Source: DASSUW01 sp963789005 (GTDB lineage Bacteria > Actinomycetota > Thermoleophilia > Solirubrobacterales > Solirubrobacteraceae). Taken from it: 64,000 nt of DNA. Positions 24,559-35,243 of the stretch are shown here, piece after piece. The position numbers were made by a program, and so were the translations under genes. Each line of letters starts with the position of its first letter. Within the stretch, counting starts at the first letter, position 1. The stretch covers positions 553,052 through 617,051 of the forward strand of contig CAWBIZ010000011.1 of the NCBI GenBank assembly GCA_963789005.1. Direction: 5' to 3'. The notes beneath the pieces are model-generated. The model had not been told where the DNA came from and did not search any database. It saw only the letters and a list, made by a program, of their open reading frames with translations.

Positions 24559-25920
24559 GTGCGAGTGCTCATCCAGCTTCGTTCGACGCCGCAGTTCCGG
24601 GCCGCAATGGCGGCGGGCGACGCGGTTCCGCCCGGCGCGACGGAGGCGGCGGCGCTCGTGCCCGCCGGTCTCGTGCTCGACGCCAGCTTCGAGCCGGTCG
24701 AGCTCCCGACGCCGCGACTCGACGACGGCGACGCGCGGATGCTCGCGCTGTCGGCGCCGATCGACTTCGACTCCGGACCCCAGGCCGTGACCCAGCTCGT
24801 GCGCGGCACGATCCCCGACGACGACGACGGGACCCTGATCTCCGAGGCGATGGCGGCCCCGGGCGTGGTGGGCGTGTACGCCGACCCGGTGATCGAGAAC
24901 TGCCTGACCTGCATCGGCGACCCGCCTGTCGGCACCCACCGCAACGTCGCCCGCCTGCTCGAGGTCGACAAGCTCAAGCGGGCCGGGATGACCGGGCAGG
25001 GCGTGAACCTCGCGATCGTCGACACCGGCATGAACGTCGCCCACCTGCGCGCCAAGGGCCAGCCGGCCAAGCTCGGCACCAACAAGCACTTCACGCCCGC
25101 CGGCGTGACCACGCGCCCGGGCAAGCACGCCGTCGACCACGGGACGATGTGCGCGTTCGACGCCGGCATCGCGGCGCCCGACGCGACGTACCTCGACCAC
25201 GCGGTGCTGCTCTCCCAGACCCAGGGCCCGACCGCCATGGCCGGGCTGCTGAGCGACGCGGTCCGCTCGTTCGCCAAGCTCCGCCGCGTGCTCGACGCCA
25301 CGCCCGCGAACCGCCGCGCGCTCGTCGTCTCCAACTCGTGGGGGATGTTCGACCCGGCGTGGGACTTCCCGGTCGGCCATCCCGGCAACTACAGCGACAA
25401 CCCGCGGCACCCCTTCAACGTGATCGTGGCCAGCCTCGAGTCCGCCGGCGCCGACATCCTGTTCGCCGCCGGCAACTGCGGGCGCGACTGCGAGGACGGC
25501 CGCTGCAACTTCCGCCGCCGTCCGGTCTGCGGGGCGAACTCGCACGGACGGGTGCTGAGCGTCGCCGGGATCGACACCAAGCGCAAGCGCGTCGGCTACT
25601 CGTCGCAGGGCCCCGGCCGCCTGGCGGCGCAGAAGCCCGACCTCGCCATCTACACGCACTTCAAGGGCTCCGAGGTGTTCGCGCCCGACCCGGACGGCGG
25701 CACGTCGGCGGCGTGCCCGGTACTGGCGGGGCTCGTGGCCGCGGTGCGCACGAAGTACTCGGCCACGCGGCTGTCCCCGGCGTCGCTGCGCGCGCTGCTG
25801 GTCAAGACCGCCGACGACCTCGGCGGCCTCGGCTTCGACAACGACCACGGCTGGGGGACGCCGAACACGACCGCGCTGCTCGCCGCGCTCAAGAACGTCC
25901 CCGCTCGCGCCAGGCGATAG
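24559..25920 (+). CDS. subtilisin-like serine protease (S8 family), no signal peptide
   Basis: 453 residues. Catalytic triad Asp155 (IVDTGMN), His194 (DHGTMCA) and Ser383 (GGTSAACP); oxyanion-region NSWGMF and AAGNCGRDCEDGRCN are also visible. The first about 120 residues form a propeptide-like domain (VLIQLRSTPQFRAAM...). There is no export signal, so it is intracellular or exported in an unusual way. GTG start at 24559 after GAGGAGG. Several Cys (CLTC, CGRDCEDGRC) may form metal sites or disulfides. It is followed by a small protein gene that may be functionally linked. Confidence 0.9.
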   Translation: MRVLIQLRSTPQFRAAMAAGDAVPPGATEAAALVPAGLVLDASFEPVELPTPRLDDGDARMLALSAPIDFDSGPQAVTQLVRGTIPDDDDGTLISEAMAAPGVVGVYADPVIENCLTCIGDPPVGTHRNVARLLEVDKLKRAGMTGQGVNLAIVDTGMNVAHLRAKGQPAKLGTNKHFTPAGVTTRPGKHAVDHGTMCAFDAGIAAPDATYLDHAVLLSQTQGPTAMAGLLSDAVRSFAKLRRVLDATPANRRALVVSNSWGMFDPAWDFPVGHPGNYSDNPRHPFNVIVASLESAGADILFAAGNCGRDCEDGRCNFRRRPVCGANSHGRVLSVAGIDTKRKRVGYSSQGPGRLAAQKPDLAIYTHFKGSEVFAPDPDGGTSAACPVLAGLVAAVRTKYSATRLSPASLRALLVKTADDLGGLGFDNDHGWGTPNTTALLAALKNVPARARR

Positions 25921-25931
25921 CTCGCGGGGAG

Positions 25932-25937
25932 TAGGCT
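25932..25937 (+). promoter_or_regulatory. -10 box for the 82-residue protein
   Basis: TAGGCT followed by 8 bp and a GTG start at 25946, the same leaderless-type spacing as several other genes here. Confidence 0.4.
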
Positions 25938-25945
25938 GAGGGTCG

Positions 25946-26194
25946 GTGTCGACCGTGATGCTGACCCTCGAGCTCGATCCCCAGGAGGCGACCGTCTCCC
26001 GCGTGGCCGTGCGGCTCGGGCTCGAGCCCGGGGAGATCGACGCCGAGTTCGGCGTGGTGGCGATCGACCCGGACAACCACCTCTACACGGTGCTGGTCGA
26101 GGAGCGGGCCAGCGAGCGGGTGGCCGGCCAGCCGGGCGTCGAGGGCCCGTTCTCGAACCCGCGCATCGAGCCGTTCGGGCCGCCGCGGCCGTAG
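25946..26194 (+). CDS. small protein downstream of the S8 protease
   Basis: 82 residues, GTG start, with an alpha/beta pattern (MLTLELDPQEATVSRVAVRLGL...VVAIDPDNHLYTVLVEE) and a Pro-rich tail. I do not recognise a named family. It resembles neither a toxin nor an HTH. The ferredoxin-like secondary-structure order would suit a protease propeptide/inhibitor, a speculative idea based on its position 25 bp after the protease. Confidence 0.6.
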   Translation: MSTVMLTLELDPQEATVSRVAVRLGLEPGEIDAEFGVVAIDPDNHLYTVLVEERASERVAGQPGVEGPFSNPRIEPFGPPRP

Positions 26195-26244
26195 GCCTTC
26201 AGACCTAGGACCAATTCCCGATGGGAAGCCGGGCCGCTCGCGCC

Positions 26245-26250
26245 TAGCGT
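26245..26250 (+). promoter_or_regulatory. -10 box for leaderless SDR transcript
   Basis: TAGCGT, then 7 bp, then ATG at 26258. The predicted transcription start coincides with the start codon. Confidence 0.45.
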
Positions 26251-26257
26251 CAGCGGC

Positions 26258-26938
26258 ATGGACACGGCCCTCATCACCGGCGCGTCGCGCGGGCTCGGCC
26301 TGGCGCTGGCGCGCGAGCTCGCGCGCCGCTCGTGGCGCCTCGTCATCGACGCCCGGGGCGCGGAGGCGCTCGCGGCGGTGCGTGCGGAGCTGGCCGCGAC
26401 CACCGAGGTGATCGCGCTGGCGGGCGACGTCGCCGACGCCGAGCACCGGCGAGCGCTGGTCGCGGCCGCCGGCCCGCGGATCGACCTGCTGGTCAACAAC
26501 GCCAGCGTGCTCGGGCCGAGCCCGCAGCCCGCGCTCGCGGACTACCCGCTCGCCGCGCTCGAGGCGGTCTACCGCGTGAACGTGCTCGCCCCGCTCGGCC
26601 TCGTGCAGGCGGCGCTGCCGCGCCTGCGGCCGGGCGCCGCGGTGGTCAACGTGACCTCGGACGCCGGCGTCGAGGCATACGAGGGCTGGGGCGGCTACGG
26701 CTCGTCGAAGGCCGCGCTCGAGCACCTCACGCGCACGCTCGCGGCCGAGCACCCCGAGCTGCGCTTCCTCGCGGTCGACCCGGGCGACATGAACACGCGC
26801 ATGCACCAGGAGGCGTTCCCGGGCGAGGACATCTCCGACCGCCCGCCGCCCGAGGCGAGCGTGCCCGGACTGCTGGCCGTCGTCTACGGCGACGCCCCCA
26901 GCGGGCGCTACCAGGCGTCCGCCGTGACCGCCGAATGA
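26258..26938 (+). CDS. short-chain dehydrogenase/reductase
   Basis: 226-residue classical SDR. TGASRGLGLALA is the nucleotide-binding Gly motif, NNASVLG the NNAG-like motif and YGSSKAAL the YxxxK catalytic motif. The substrate is unknown. It overlaps the QueA-like gene by 4 bp, forming a two-gene unit. Confidence 0.9.
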   Translation: MDTALITGASRGLGLALARELARRSWRLVIDARGAEALAAVRAELAATTEVIALAGDVADAEHRRALVAAAGPRIDLLVNNASVLGPSPQPALADYPLAALEAVYRVNVLAPLGLVQAALPRLRPGAAVVNVTSDAGVEAYEGWGGYGSSKAALEHLTRTLAAEHPELRFLAVDPGDMNTRMHQEAFPGEDISDRPPPEASVPGLLAVVYGDAPSGRYQASAVTAE

Positions 26939-27948
26939 GCGCCGCGCTCGCGTTCGAGCTCCCCGACCGGCTGGAGGCCTCCGAGCCGCCGCCGGAGCGC
27001 GACGCTGTGCGGCTGCTCGCCGCGTCGCCGGCCGGCCTGCGCCACCACGCGTTCCGCGACCTCCCCGCGCTGCTCGAGCCCGGCGACCTGCTGGTCGTCA
27101 ACGACTCGGCCACCCTCCCCGCCGCCCTGCCGCTCGCGGACGGCCGCCGCCTGCATCTCTCGACGCCGCTCCCGAAGTGGGATGGAGCGTGGCCGGACGA
27201 CGGCTGCGAGCGGTGGGTCGTGGAGCTGCGCGACGGCATGCGGCCGTACCGCGGCGGTCGGGCGGGCGAGCGGCTGGCGCTGCCGGGCGGCGGGCGCGGC
27301 GAGCTGCTCGCGCCCTATCTGGGTGGCCGGAGGCTGTGGGCCGCGCGCCTGCGGCTACCCGCGCCGCTGCTCGACTACCTGGACGAGCACGGCGTGCCGA
27401 TCCGGTACCGCCACCTGCCGCGCCCGCGCCCGCTCGCCGACTTCCAGACGATCTTCGCCACCGAGCCGGGCAGCGCCGAGATGCCGAGCGCCGGCCGCCC
27501 GTTCAGCCGCCGCGTGCTCAACGCCCTCGGCGCGCGCGGCGTCGCGGTCGCGCACGTCACGCTGCACACCGGCGTCTCCTCGCTCGAGCGCGGCGAGGCG
27601 CCATACCCCGAGCGCTTCCGCGTCCCGCCCGAGACGGCCGCCGCGGTCAACGGCGCGCGGCGGGTGATCGCGGTCGGCACCACCGTCGTGCGAGCGCTGG
27701 AGACGGCCGCCGAGCCCGACGGGACGGTCACGCCGTTCGAGGGCTGGACGCGGCTGACGGTCACGCCCGAGCGCGGCGTGAAGGTCGTCGACGGCATTGT
27801 CACCGGCTGGCACGACCCCGACGCCAGCCACCTGCTGATGCTCGAGGCGATCGCGGGCCGCGAGCTCGTCGAGGCCTCCTACGCGGCGGCGCTCGAACAC
27901 GGCTACCGCTGGCACGAGTTCGGCGACTCGCACCTGCTGCTGAGGTGA
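26935..27948 (+). CDS. queA: S-adenosylmethionine:tRNA ribosyltransferase-isomerase (QueA-like)
   Basis: 337 residues with QueA features: FRDLPALLEPGDLLVVNDS, the GTPIRYRH-like VPIRYRHLPRP, FQTIFATEPGSAEMPSAGRPFS and AVGTTVVRALET. QueA makes epoxyqueuosine in tRNA. No other queuosine genes are nearby, and the sequence is somewhat diverged (missing the usual N-terminal DFDLP start), so it may be a paralogue. ATG overlaps the SDR gene. The stop is 4 bp from the convergent nuoI stop. Confidence 0.8.
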   Translation: MSAALAFELPDRLEASEPPPERDAVRLLAASPAGLRHHAFRDLPALLEPGDLLVVNDSATLPAALPLADGRRLHLSTPLPKWDGAWPDDGCERWVVELRDGMRPYRGGRAGERLALPGGGRGELLAPYLGGRRLWAARLRLPAPLLDYLDEHGVPIRYRHLPRPRPLADFQTIFATEPGSAEMPSAGRPFSRRVLNALGARGVAVAHVTLHTGVSSLERGEAPYPERFRVPPETAAAVNGARRVIAVGTTVVRALETAAEPDGTVTPFEGWTRLTVTPERGVKVVDGIVTGWHDPDASHLLMLEAIAGRELVEASYAAALEHGYRWHEFGDSHLLLR

Positions 27949-27952
27949 CGGG

Positions 27953-28483
27953 CTACTCGCCGGCGGCGCGCAGCGGGGTGCGGTCGAGCGGCTCCGCGAG
28001 CAGCATCTCCTTGGTGAAGATGAGGTCGCTGCGGCTGTAGTCCGACATCTCGTAGTCGTGGCCCATGGTGATCGCGTCGAACGGGCACGCGATCTCGCAG
28101 TAGCCGCAGAAGATGCAGCGCGAGAGGTTGATCTCGTAGACGGCGGCGTAGCGCTCGCCGGCGCTGACCCGGTTCTCGGGCGTGTTCTCGGCGGCCACCA
28201 CGCGGATGCAGTCGGCCGGGCAGGCGGCCGCGCACAGCGAGCAGCCGACGCACTTCTCGAGCCCCGTGTCCTCGAACCGGTGCAGCTTGTGGCGCCCGCG
28301 GAAGCGCGGGTAGACCGGGACCTTCTCCTCGGGGTACTGGATCGTCATCGGACCCTCGACCAGCCGCGCGAAGGTCGTCTTGAGGCCACGCAGGGTCTCG
28401 CCGAACGCGCGGTAGGAGCTGCGCACCGGCCCGCGCGCGGGCGCGCGCAGGACCTGGACGACGTCGTCGGGCTTGTAGGGCAT
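27953..28483 (-). CDS. nuoI: NADH-quinone oxidoreductase subunit I
   Basis: 176-residue ferredoxin-like complex I subunit with two [4Fe-4S] motifs, CVGCSLCAAACP and CIFCGYCEIACP, carrying clusters N6a/N6b towards N2. It is the last gene of the proximal nuo block; nuoJ, its usual neighbour, is 23.7 kb downstream. The ATG at 28483 meets the nuoH stop (TGATG). Confidence 0.97.
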   Translation of the reverse strand: MPYKPDDVVQVLRAPARGPVRSSYRAFGETLRGLKTTFARLVEGPMTIQYPEEKVPVYPRFRGRHKLHRFEDTGLEKCVGCSLCAAACPADCIRVVAAENTPENRVSAGERYAAVYEINLSRCIFCGYCEIACPFDAITMGHDYEMSDYSRSDLIFTKEMLLAEPLDRTPLRAAGE

Positions 28484-29508
28484 CAGTCGATCACCACCAC
28501 CAGGATCGCAGTCACGAGCGCGTTCACGGTCGCGAGCGGGAGGAAGACCTTCCAGCCAAGCGACATCAGCTGGTCGTAGCGCAACCGCGGCAGCGTCGCC
28601 CGGACCCAGATGAAGAAGAAGACGAGCGCCAGCGTCTTGGCGAGCACGACGATCGGGTCGACCCACGTCGGCGGATCGACGAACGGCAGGTTCCAGCCGC
28701 CGAGGAAGATCGTGACCGTGATCGCCGAGACGACGACGATGTTCAGGTACTCGGCCGCGAAGTACGCAGCGAACCGCCCGCCGCCGTACTCGGTGTTGTA
28801 GCCGCCCACGAGCTCGGCGTCCGCCTCCGGGAGGTCGAACGGCGGCCGGTTGGTCTCCGCGAAGCCCGCCACCAGGAAGATGATGAAGCCGACGAACTGG
28901 GGCACGATGTACCACAGCTCCTCCTGCGCGGTCACGATCTCGGTCAGCGACAGCGAGCCGGCCATCATGATCACGCCGACGAGCGAGAGCCCCTGCGCGA
29001 CCTCGTAGGAGATCAGCTGCGCGGCCCCGCGCATCGCGCCGAGGAACGAGTACTTGGAGCCCGACGCCCAGCCGCCGAGCATCAGCCCGTAGAACGCGAT
29101 CGCGCCGAACGCGAACGCGTACAGGATGCCGACCGAGGGATCGACGCCGTACAGCCCGACGTCGGTGCCGAAGATGTCCACCCGGTCCGAGAACGGGATG
29201 ATCGCGATCGTCGCGACCGCGGTCAGCATCGAGATCGCGGGGGCGAGGGCGAACATCCACGCGACCGACGTCCGCGGCCGGAACTGCTGCTTGAAGATCA
29301 GCTTGCCGATGTCGGCGATCGGCTGCAGGATCCCGAACGGGCCGACGCGGTTCGGGCCGTAGCGGTGCTGGAAGCGGCCGAGCAGCTTGCGCTCGGCGAG
29401 CAGGGCGACCGGCACGAGCTGGAACACGACCGCGAAGATCACGAGGCCCTTCAACAGCTGGATCCACCACGCCTCGTAGTAGCCGACGTCGGCGAAGACG
29501 GGGCTCAT
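28483..29508 (-). CDS. nuoH: NADH-quinone oxidoreductase subunit H
   Basis: 341-residue membrane subunit forming the quinone chamber with NuoB/D. Signatures: ERKLLGRFQHRYGPNRVGPFGILQP and ETNRPPFDLPEADAELVGGYNTEY. Eight or so hydrophobic helices. Overlaps nuoG by 4 bp. Confidence 0.97.
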   Translation of the reverse strand: MSPVFADVGYYEAWWIQLLKGLVIFAVVFQLVPVALLAERKLLGRFQHRYGPNRVGPFGILQPIADIGKLIFKQQFRPRTSVAWMFALAPAISMLTAVATIAIIPFSDRVDIFGTDVGLYGVDPSVGILYAFAFGAIAFYGLMLGGWASGSKYSFLGAMRGAAQLISYEVAQGLSLVGVIMMAGSLSLTEIVTAQEELWYIVPQFVGFIIFLVAGFAETNRPPFDLPEADAELVGGYNTEYGGGRFAAYFAAEYLNIVVVSAITVTIFLGGWNLPFVDPPTWVDPIVVLAKTLALVFFFIWVRATLPRLRYDQLMSLGWKVFLPLATVNALVTAILVVVID

Positions 29509-32009
29509 GCCGGCGTGCGCTCCCGCACTCTCTCCACCTGCACGACCGGCTCGGACAGCAGGTTCGCGGGCTCCTCGGCCACGCCCTCGGCCACGAACAC
29601 CGAGCCGGGCGGCACCGCGGCGCGCAGCTTGACCGTCCCGCGGATGCGCGCGCCGCCGTTCGACCCGACCTCCACGCGGTCGCCGTCACGGATGCCGAGC
29701 GCGTCGGCGTCGTTCGGCGACAGCTCGACGATCTGCTGCGGGCGCAGGAAGCGCAGCGCGGGGGAGACGTCGACGTCCTTCGACGCCCACAGGCTGCGGT
29801 AGGTCCCGAGGCGCAGCGTGCCGTCCTGCGGGGTGGCGCCCGCGGCCGGCACCGAAAGCCGCGCCGGCCCGCTCGGGCCGTCCCACTCGGCGTTGAGCTC
29901 GGGCCAGCGGATGCCGCGCCCGCCGATGTCGTCGAGCGTCAGCCCGGCGTAGAACGGCACGGCCTCGAACAGCTGCTTGGAGGCCATCGCGCCGGTCAGC
30001 ACGCCGAGATCGAGGCCGGCGGCCTTGGCGACGTCGCCGATCACCTGCCACACGGGACGCACGCCGCTGCCCGGCAGGCCGCTGGCGCCGCGCGGCCGCC
30101 CGATCGCCGCCCGCAGCCGCTGCACGCGCCCGTCGACGTTGGTGAGCGTGCCCTCCTTCTCCGGATACGCCTCGCCGGGGAACACGACGTCGGCATACTC
30201 GCGCACGGTGTCGGTCAGCAGCGTCTCGACCGCGATCACGGTCTGGGCGGTCCCGAGCGCCGATTCCCACAGCGCGCGGTCCGGATGGAAGCGCACCGGG
30301 TCGGCGTAGTTCAGCCAGACCGTCGCCAGCTCGCCGCTCGCCAGGCCCTCGGCGATCGCCCGCGCGTCGCTTCCCGGGGCTGCCAAGGTCGAGAAGCCCG
30401 GGCCGTGGCCGGGAGCGAAGCCGGCCTCGCGGATCCCGCGCGCGTTGGGCACCGACGGCACCTCGAGCAGCCCCGCGCCGTCGCGGCCGGCCAGCTCGAG
30501 CCGCGCGGCGAGGTTGAGCAGCGCCCGCGCGCCCTGCCCGCGCAGCGCTCGCTCGCCGTAGACGATCACGAGGTCATCGCCGACGTCGCGCAGCCAGGCG
30601 CCGAGGTCGCGCACCGCCTGGGCGTTCGAGCCCGCCGCCGTCGACGCCCCGCCGAGGTTGCCGTCGTCGCCCGACAGCGCGGCGTCGAGCGCCACCAGCA
30701 GCCCTTCGGCGCCGCCGCCCGGCGCGAGCCGCATGACCGAAGCCGCCTGCGCGTCGAGCGCCGTCGGCCGCGCGCTCGCCACCGCGAGCTGGACGTGGTG
30801 GCGGCGGATGCCCTTGCGGATCCGCAGGTCGAGCGTGGGCGCCTCGTCGATCGGGTCGCACTCGAGCAGCAGCACCGCGTGGGCGAACTCGAGGTCCTCG
30901 ATCGAGGCCTGCAGCGCCGGGTCGGCGAGCGCGCGCGCCGCGTCGAGCGGCAGCTCCCCACCGGGGCGCGAGGCGAGGTTGCCGGAGCCGAGCCCGTCGC
31001 GGAACAGCCGCCCGAGCAGGAACGCCTCCTCGTTGGTCGTCTCGCCGTCGGCCAGCGCCGCGGTCCGCGCGCCCGCCTTCTTGAGCGCGCCGGACGCGGC
31101 GGCCAGCGCCTTCTCCCACGAGGCCGGCATCAGCTCGGTCCCCTCGCGCACGAGCGGCTCCACGATCCGCTCGTCGACGTGCACCGCCTGGTAGCCGAAG
31201 CGCGTGCGGTCGTCGAGCCAGCCGTCCTCGACGCCGTCGTGATCGCGTGCGCGCACGCGCATGACACGGTCGTCGCGCACGGTCAGCTCGACGTTGGCGT
31301 GCACGGGGTCGGTCGGCGCCACCGTGCCCGCGCCCTCGATGTCCCACGGCCGCGCGCGGAAGCGGTACGCGCGCGAGGTCAGCGCGCCCACCGGGCAGAG
31401 CTCGATGATGTTGCCGGAGAACGGCGCCACGTACGGATGCCCGTCGAACGTGCCGACGTACGAGTGGGCACCGCGCTCGAGCAGGATCAGCTGGTAGTCC
31501 TCGCTCAGCTCCTGCGAGAAGCGCACGCAGCGGTAGCAGAGGATGCAGCGCTCGCGGTCGATCGCGATCAGCGGCGACAGCTCGAGCGGCTTCTTGAAGT
31601 GGCGCTTGGGCTCGATGAAGCGCGAGGTGCCCGGGCCCCAGCCGTACGTGATGTCCTGCAGCGGGCACTCGCCGCCCTTGTCGCACACCGGGCAGTCGAG
31701 CGGGTGGTTGATCAGCAGGAACTCGACCACCGCGCGCTGCGCCTCGATCACGCGCTGCGTCTGCGTGTGGACGACCATCCCGTCCTTGACCGGCGTCGAG
31801 CATGCGGTCTGCAGCTTCGGGATGCCCTCGATCTCCACCAGGCACATGCGGCAGGCGCCGACCGGCTGGCCGAGCTTGGGCTCGTAGCAGAAGACAGGGA
31901 TCTCGACGTCGCCGTCCTTGGCGCCGTCGACCAGCATCACGCCCTCGGGCGAGCGCACCTCGCGGCCGTCGAGCGTGAACGTGATCCAGTGCTCAGGCGG
32001 CCGCGGCAC
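29505..32009 (-). CDS. nuoG: NADH-quinone oxidoreductase subunit G
   Basis: 834-residue iron-sulfur subunit. The N-terminal [2Fe-2S] ferredoxin part (CYEPKLGQPVGACRMC...CSTPV), the HPLDCPVCDKGGECPLQD region (His-ligated N5 cluster) and CILCYRCVRF...CPVGAL (N4) are all present. A molybdopterin-oxidoreductase-like domain follows and is partly degenerate, as usual. The start GTG 32009 is placed 2 bp after the nuoF stop and gives the N-terminus PRPPEHWITFTLDG. Confidence 0.95.
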   Translation of the reverse strand: MPRPPEHWITFTLDGREVRSPEGVMLVDGAKDGDVEIPVFCYEPKLGQPVGACRMCLVEIEGIPKLQTACSTPVKDGMVVHTQTQRVIEAQRAVVEFLLINHPLDCPVCDKGGECPLQDITYGWGPGTSRFIEPKRHFKKPLELSPLIAIDRERCILCYRCVRFSQELSEDYQLILLERGAHSYVGTFDGHPYVAPFSGNIIELCPVGALTSRAYRFRARPWDIEGAGTVAPTDPVHANVELTVRDDRVMRVRARDHDGVEDGWLDDRTRFGYQAVHVDERIVEPLVREGTELMPASWEKALAAASGALKKAGARTAALADGETTNEEAFLLGRLFRDGLGSGNLASRPGGELPLDAARALADPALQASIEDLEFAHAVLLLECDPIDEAPTLDLRIRKGIRRHHVQLAVASARPTALDAQAASVMRLAPGGGAEGLLVALDAALSGDDGNLGGASTAAGSNAQAVRDLGAWLRDVGDDLVIVYGERALRGQGARALLNLAARLELAGRDGAGLLEVPSVPNARGIREAGFAPGHGPGFSTLAAPGSDARAIAEGLASGELATVWLNYADPVRFHPDRALWESALGTAQTVIAVETLLTDTVREYADVVFPGEAYPEKEGTLTNVDGRVQRLRAAIGRPRGASGLPGSGVRPVWQVIGDVAKAAGLDLGVLTGAMASKQLFEAVPFYAGLTLDDIGGRGIRWPELNAEWDGPSGPARLSVPAAGATPQDGTLRLGTYRSLWASKDVDVSPALRFLRPQQIVELSPNDADALGIRDGDRVEVGSNGGARIRGTVKLRAAVPPGSVFVAEGVAEEPANLLSEPVVQVERVRERTPA

Positions 32010-32011
32010 GC

Positions 32012-33363
<1,352 letters not shown>

Positions 33364-33367
<4 letters not shown>

Positions 33368-33984
33368 CCGGTCTCCCGCCAGTGGTCCGCGGCGATCTTC
33401 CGGCGCTTGAGCTGCTTGGCCGGCAGCACCTCGCGCCCCGCCTTGACGTCGTCGACGATCGTGCGGCAGTCGGCGAGCTCGAGCGGGCCGATGTACTCGC
33501 CGTCGACCGACGCCATCGGCGCGATGTCGCACGCGCCCAGGCACTCGAACGGCCGCACCTCGAAGTCGGGGTCGGCGCCGGCCGCCTCCTGCATCGCCTC
33601 GAGGACCGCGTCGGCGCCGAGCAGCGAGCACGAGATGTTCGTGCACACGTAGACGTCGTGGCGGCCCTTGGGCGTCGTCGAGAACATGTCGTAGAACGTG
33701 GCCACCGCGGTCAGGTAGCCGGGGGTCAGCCGCATCACGCACGCCGCCTGCTCGATCGCCGTCGGCGAGCACCAGCCGTGCTCGCGCTGGACGATGTGCA
33801 GGGCGGGGATCGACGCCGAGCGGGTGTCCGGGTACTTGGCCATCTGCGCCTCGATCTCGGCGCGGACGTGCACCGGCACGGGCGTCGTCGCGGGATCGGG
33901 GACGACCGCGGGATCCTTGGTGAGGTCGGCGGCGTCGTCCCAGCCCGGGACCCGCGAGCCGTGCGCGAACCGCGGCACGCTCAT
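33364..33984 (-). CDS. nuoE: NADH-quinone oxidoreductase subunit E
   Basis: 206-residue thioredoxin-fold [2Fe-2S] subunit (cluster N1a). Ligands lie in CTNISCSLLG and FECLGACDIAP. The N-terminus has an extra roughly 45-residue stretch before the helical domain. ATG at the nuoD stop (TGATG). Confidence 0.96.
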
Positions 33985-35243
33985 CAGCGGTCGATGCCTC
34001 CCATGATCGGGTCGAGCATCGCCAGCGTGGCGATCAGGTCGGCGATGTAGAGGTCCTGCACCATCGGGCGCGTGGCCTGCAGGTTCACGAACGAGGGGTC
34101 GCGCATGTGCACGCGCGCGGGCTTCGCCGAGCCGTCGGCGCGGACGAAGCACGCCAGCTCGCCGCGCGGGGACTCGATCGGGAAGTAGGCCTCGCCCGGC
34201 GGCACCCGGAAGCCCTCGGTGACGAGCTTGAAGTGGTGGATCAGCGCCTCCATCGACGTCGCCAGCTCGTGCCGCGGCGGCAGCGCGTACTTGCGGTCGT
34301 CGGAGACGTACGGCCCCTCGGGCAGGCCGTCGAGCGCCTGCTCGATGATCTTCACCGACTCCTTGATCTCGTGGCTGCGCACCGCGAAGCGGTCGTAGTT
34401 GTCGCCGACCGTGCCGACCGGGATGTTGAAGTCGAAGTCCTCGTAGCTCGAGTACGGGTCGGCCTTGCGCAGGTCCCACGGGTTGCCGGCCGCGCGCAGC
34501 AGCGGGCCGGTGACGCCGAGGCCGAGCAGCGTCTCCTCGTCGAGCGCCGCCACGCCGCGCAGGCGCTGGAGCACGATCTCGTTCTTGGCCAGCAGCGCCA
34601 TGAACTCGTCGACGCGGCCCGGCATCGCGGCGCAGAACTCGCGCACCTTGGCGTCGAACCCGGTCGGGATGTCCTCCATCACGCCGCCGACCTGGATGTA
34701 GCGCGTGTGCATGCGCTGCCCGCTCGACATCTCGAACAGGTCGAGGATCGTCTCGCGGTCGCGGAAGCAGTACCAGAACATCGAGATCGCGCCGAGGTCG
34801 AGCGCGCTCGTGCCCAGCCACACGAGGTGGGACATGATCCGGTTGAGCTCCATGTGCAGCACGCGCAGGTACTGGGCGCGCTTCGGGACCTCGAGCTCGA
34901 GCAGCGTCTCGACCGCGCCGCAGAAGGCCATCGCGTTGAAGTAGTACGCGAGGTAGTCCATCCGCTCGACGACCGGGATGACCTTCCAGTACGCCTTGTC
35001 CTCGGCGGTCTTCTCGATCCCGGTGTGGAGGTAGCCGATGACCGGCTTGATGTCGCGCACGACCTCGCCCTCGAGCGTCGTCAGCAGGCGCAGCACCCCG
35101 TGGGTCGCGGGATGGTGGGGCCCGATGTTGAGCGTCAGCAGCTCCTGCTCGGCGCCGTGGGAGATGTGCGAGAGCTCGTGCGAGTCCTCCATCTCCCGGT
35201 AGTCGATGGCGGGCGCGCCGGGGCGGGTCTCGATCTCGCTCAT
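33984..35243 (-). CDS. nuoD: NADH-quinone oxidoreductase subunit D
   Basis: 419-residue 49-kDa-type subunit forming the quinone site with NuoB. Conserved: NIGPHHPATHGVLRL (quinone-site His), GYLHTGIEKTAE, HMELNRIMSHLVWLG, ESPRGELACF and DPIMGGIDR at the C-terminus. It is homologous to NiFe-hydrogenase large subunits but lacks the NiFe cysteines. ATG overlaps the nuoBC stop by 4 bp. Confidence 0.97.
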   Translation of the reverse strand: MSEIETRPGAPAIDYREMEDSHELSHISHGAEQELLTLNIGPHHPATHGVLRLLTTLEGEVVRDIKPVIGYLHTGIEKTAEDKAYWKVIPVVERMDYLAYYFNAMAFCGAVETLLELEVPKRAQYLRVLHMELNRIMSHLVWLGTSALDLGAISMFWYCFRDRETILDLFEMSSGQRMHTRYIQVGGVMEDIPTGFDAKVREFCAAMPGRVDEFMALLAKNEIVLQRLRGVAALDEETLLGLGVTGPLLRAAGNPWDLRKADPYSSYEDFDFNIPVGTVGDNYDRFAVRSHEIKESVKIIEQALDGLPEGPYVSDDRKYALPPRHELATSMEALIHHFKLVTEGFRVPPGEAYFPIESPRGELACFVRADGSAKPARVHMRDPSFVNLQATRPMVQDLYIADLIATLAMLDPIMGGIDR

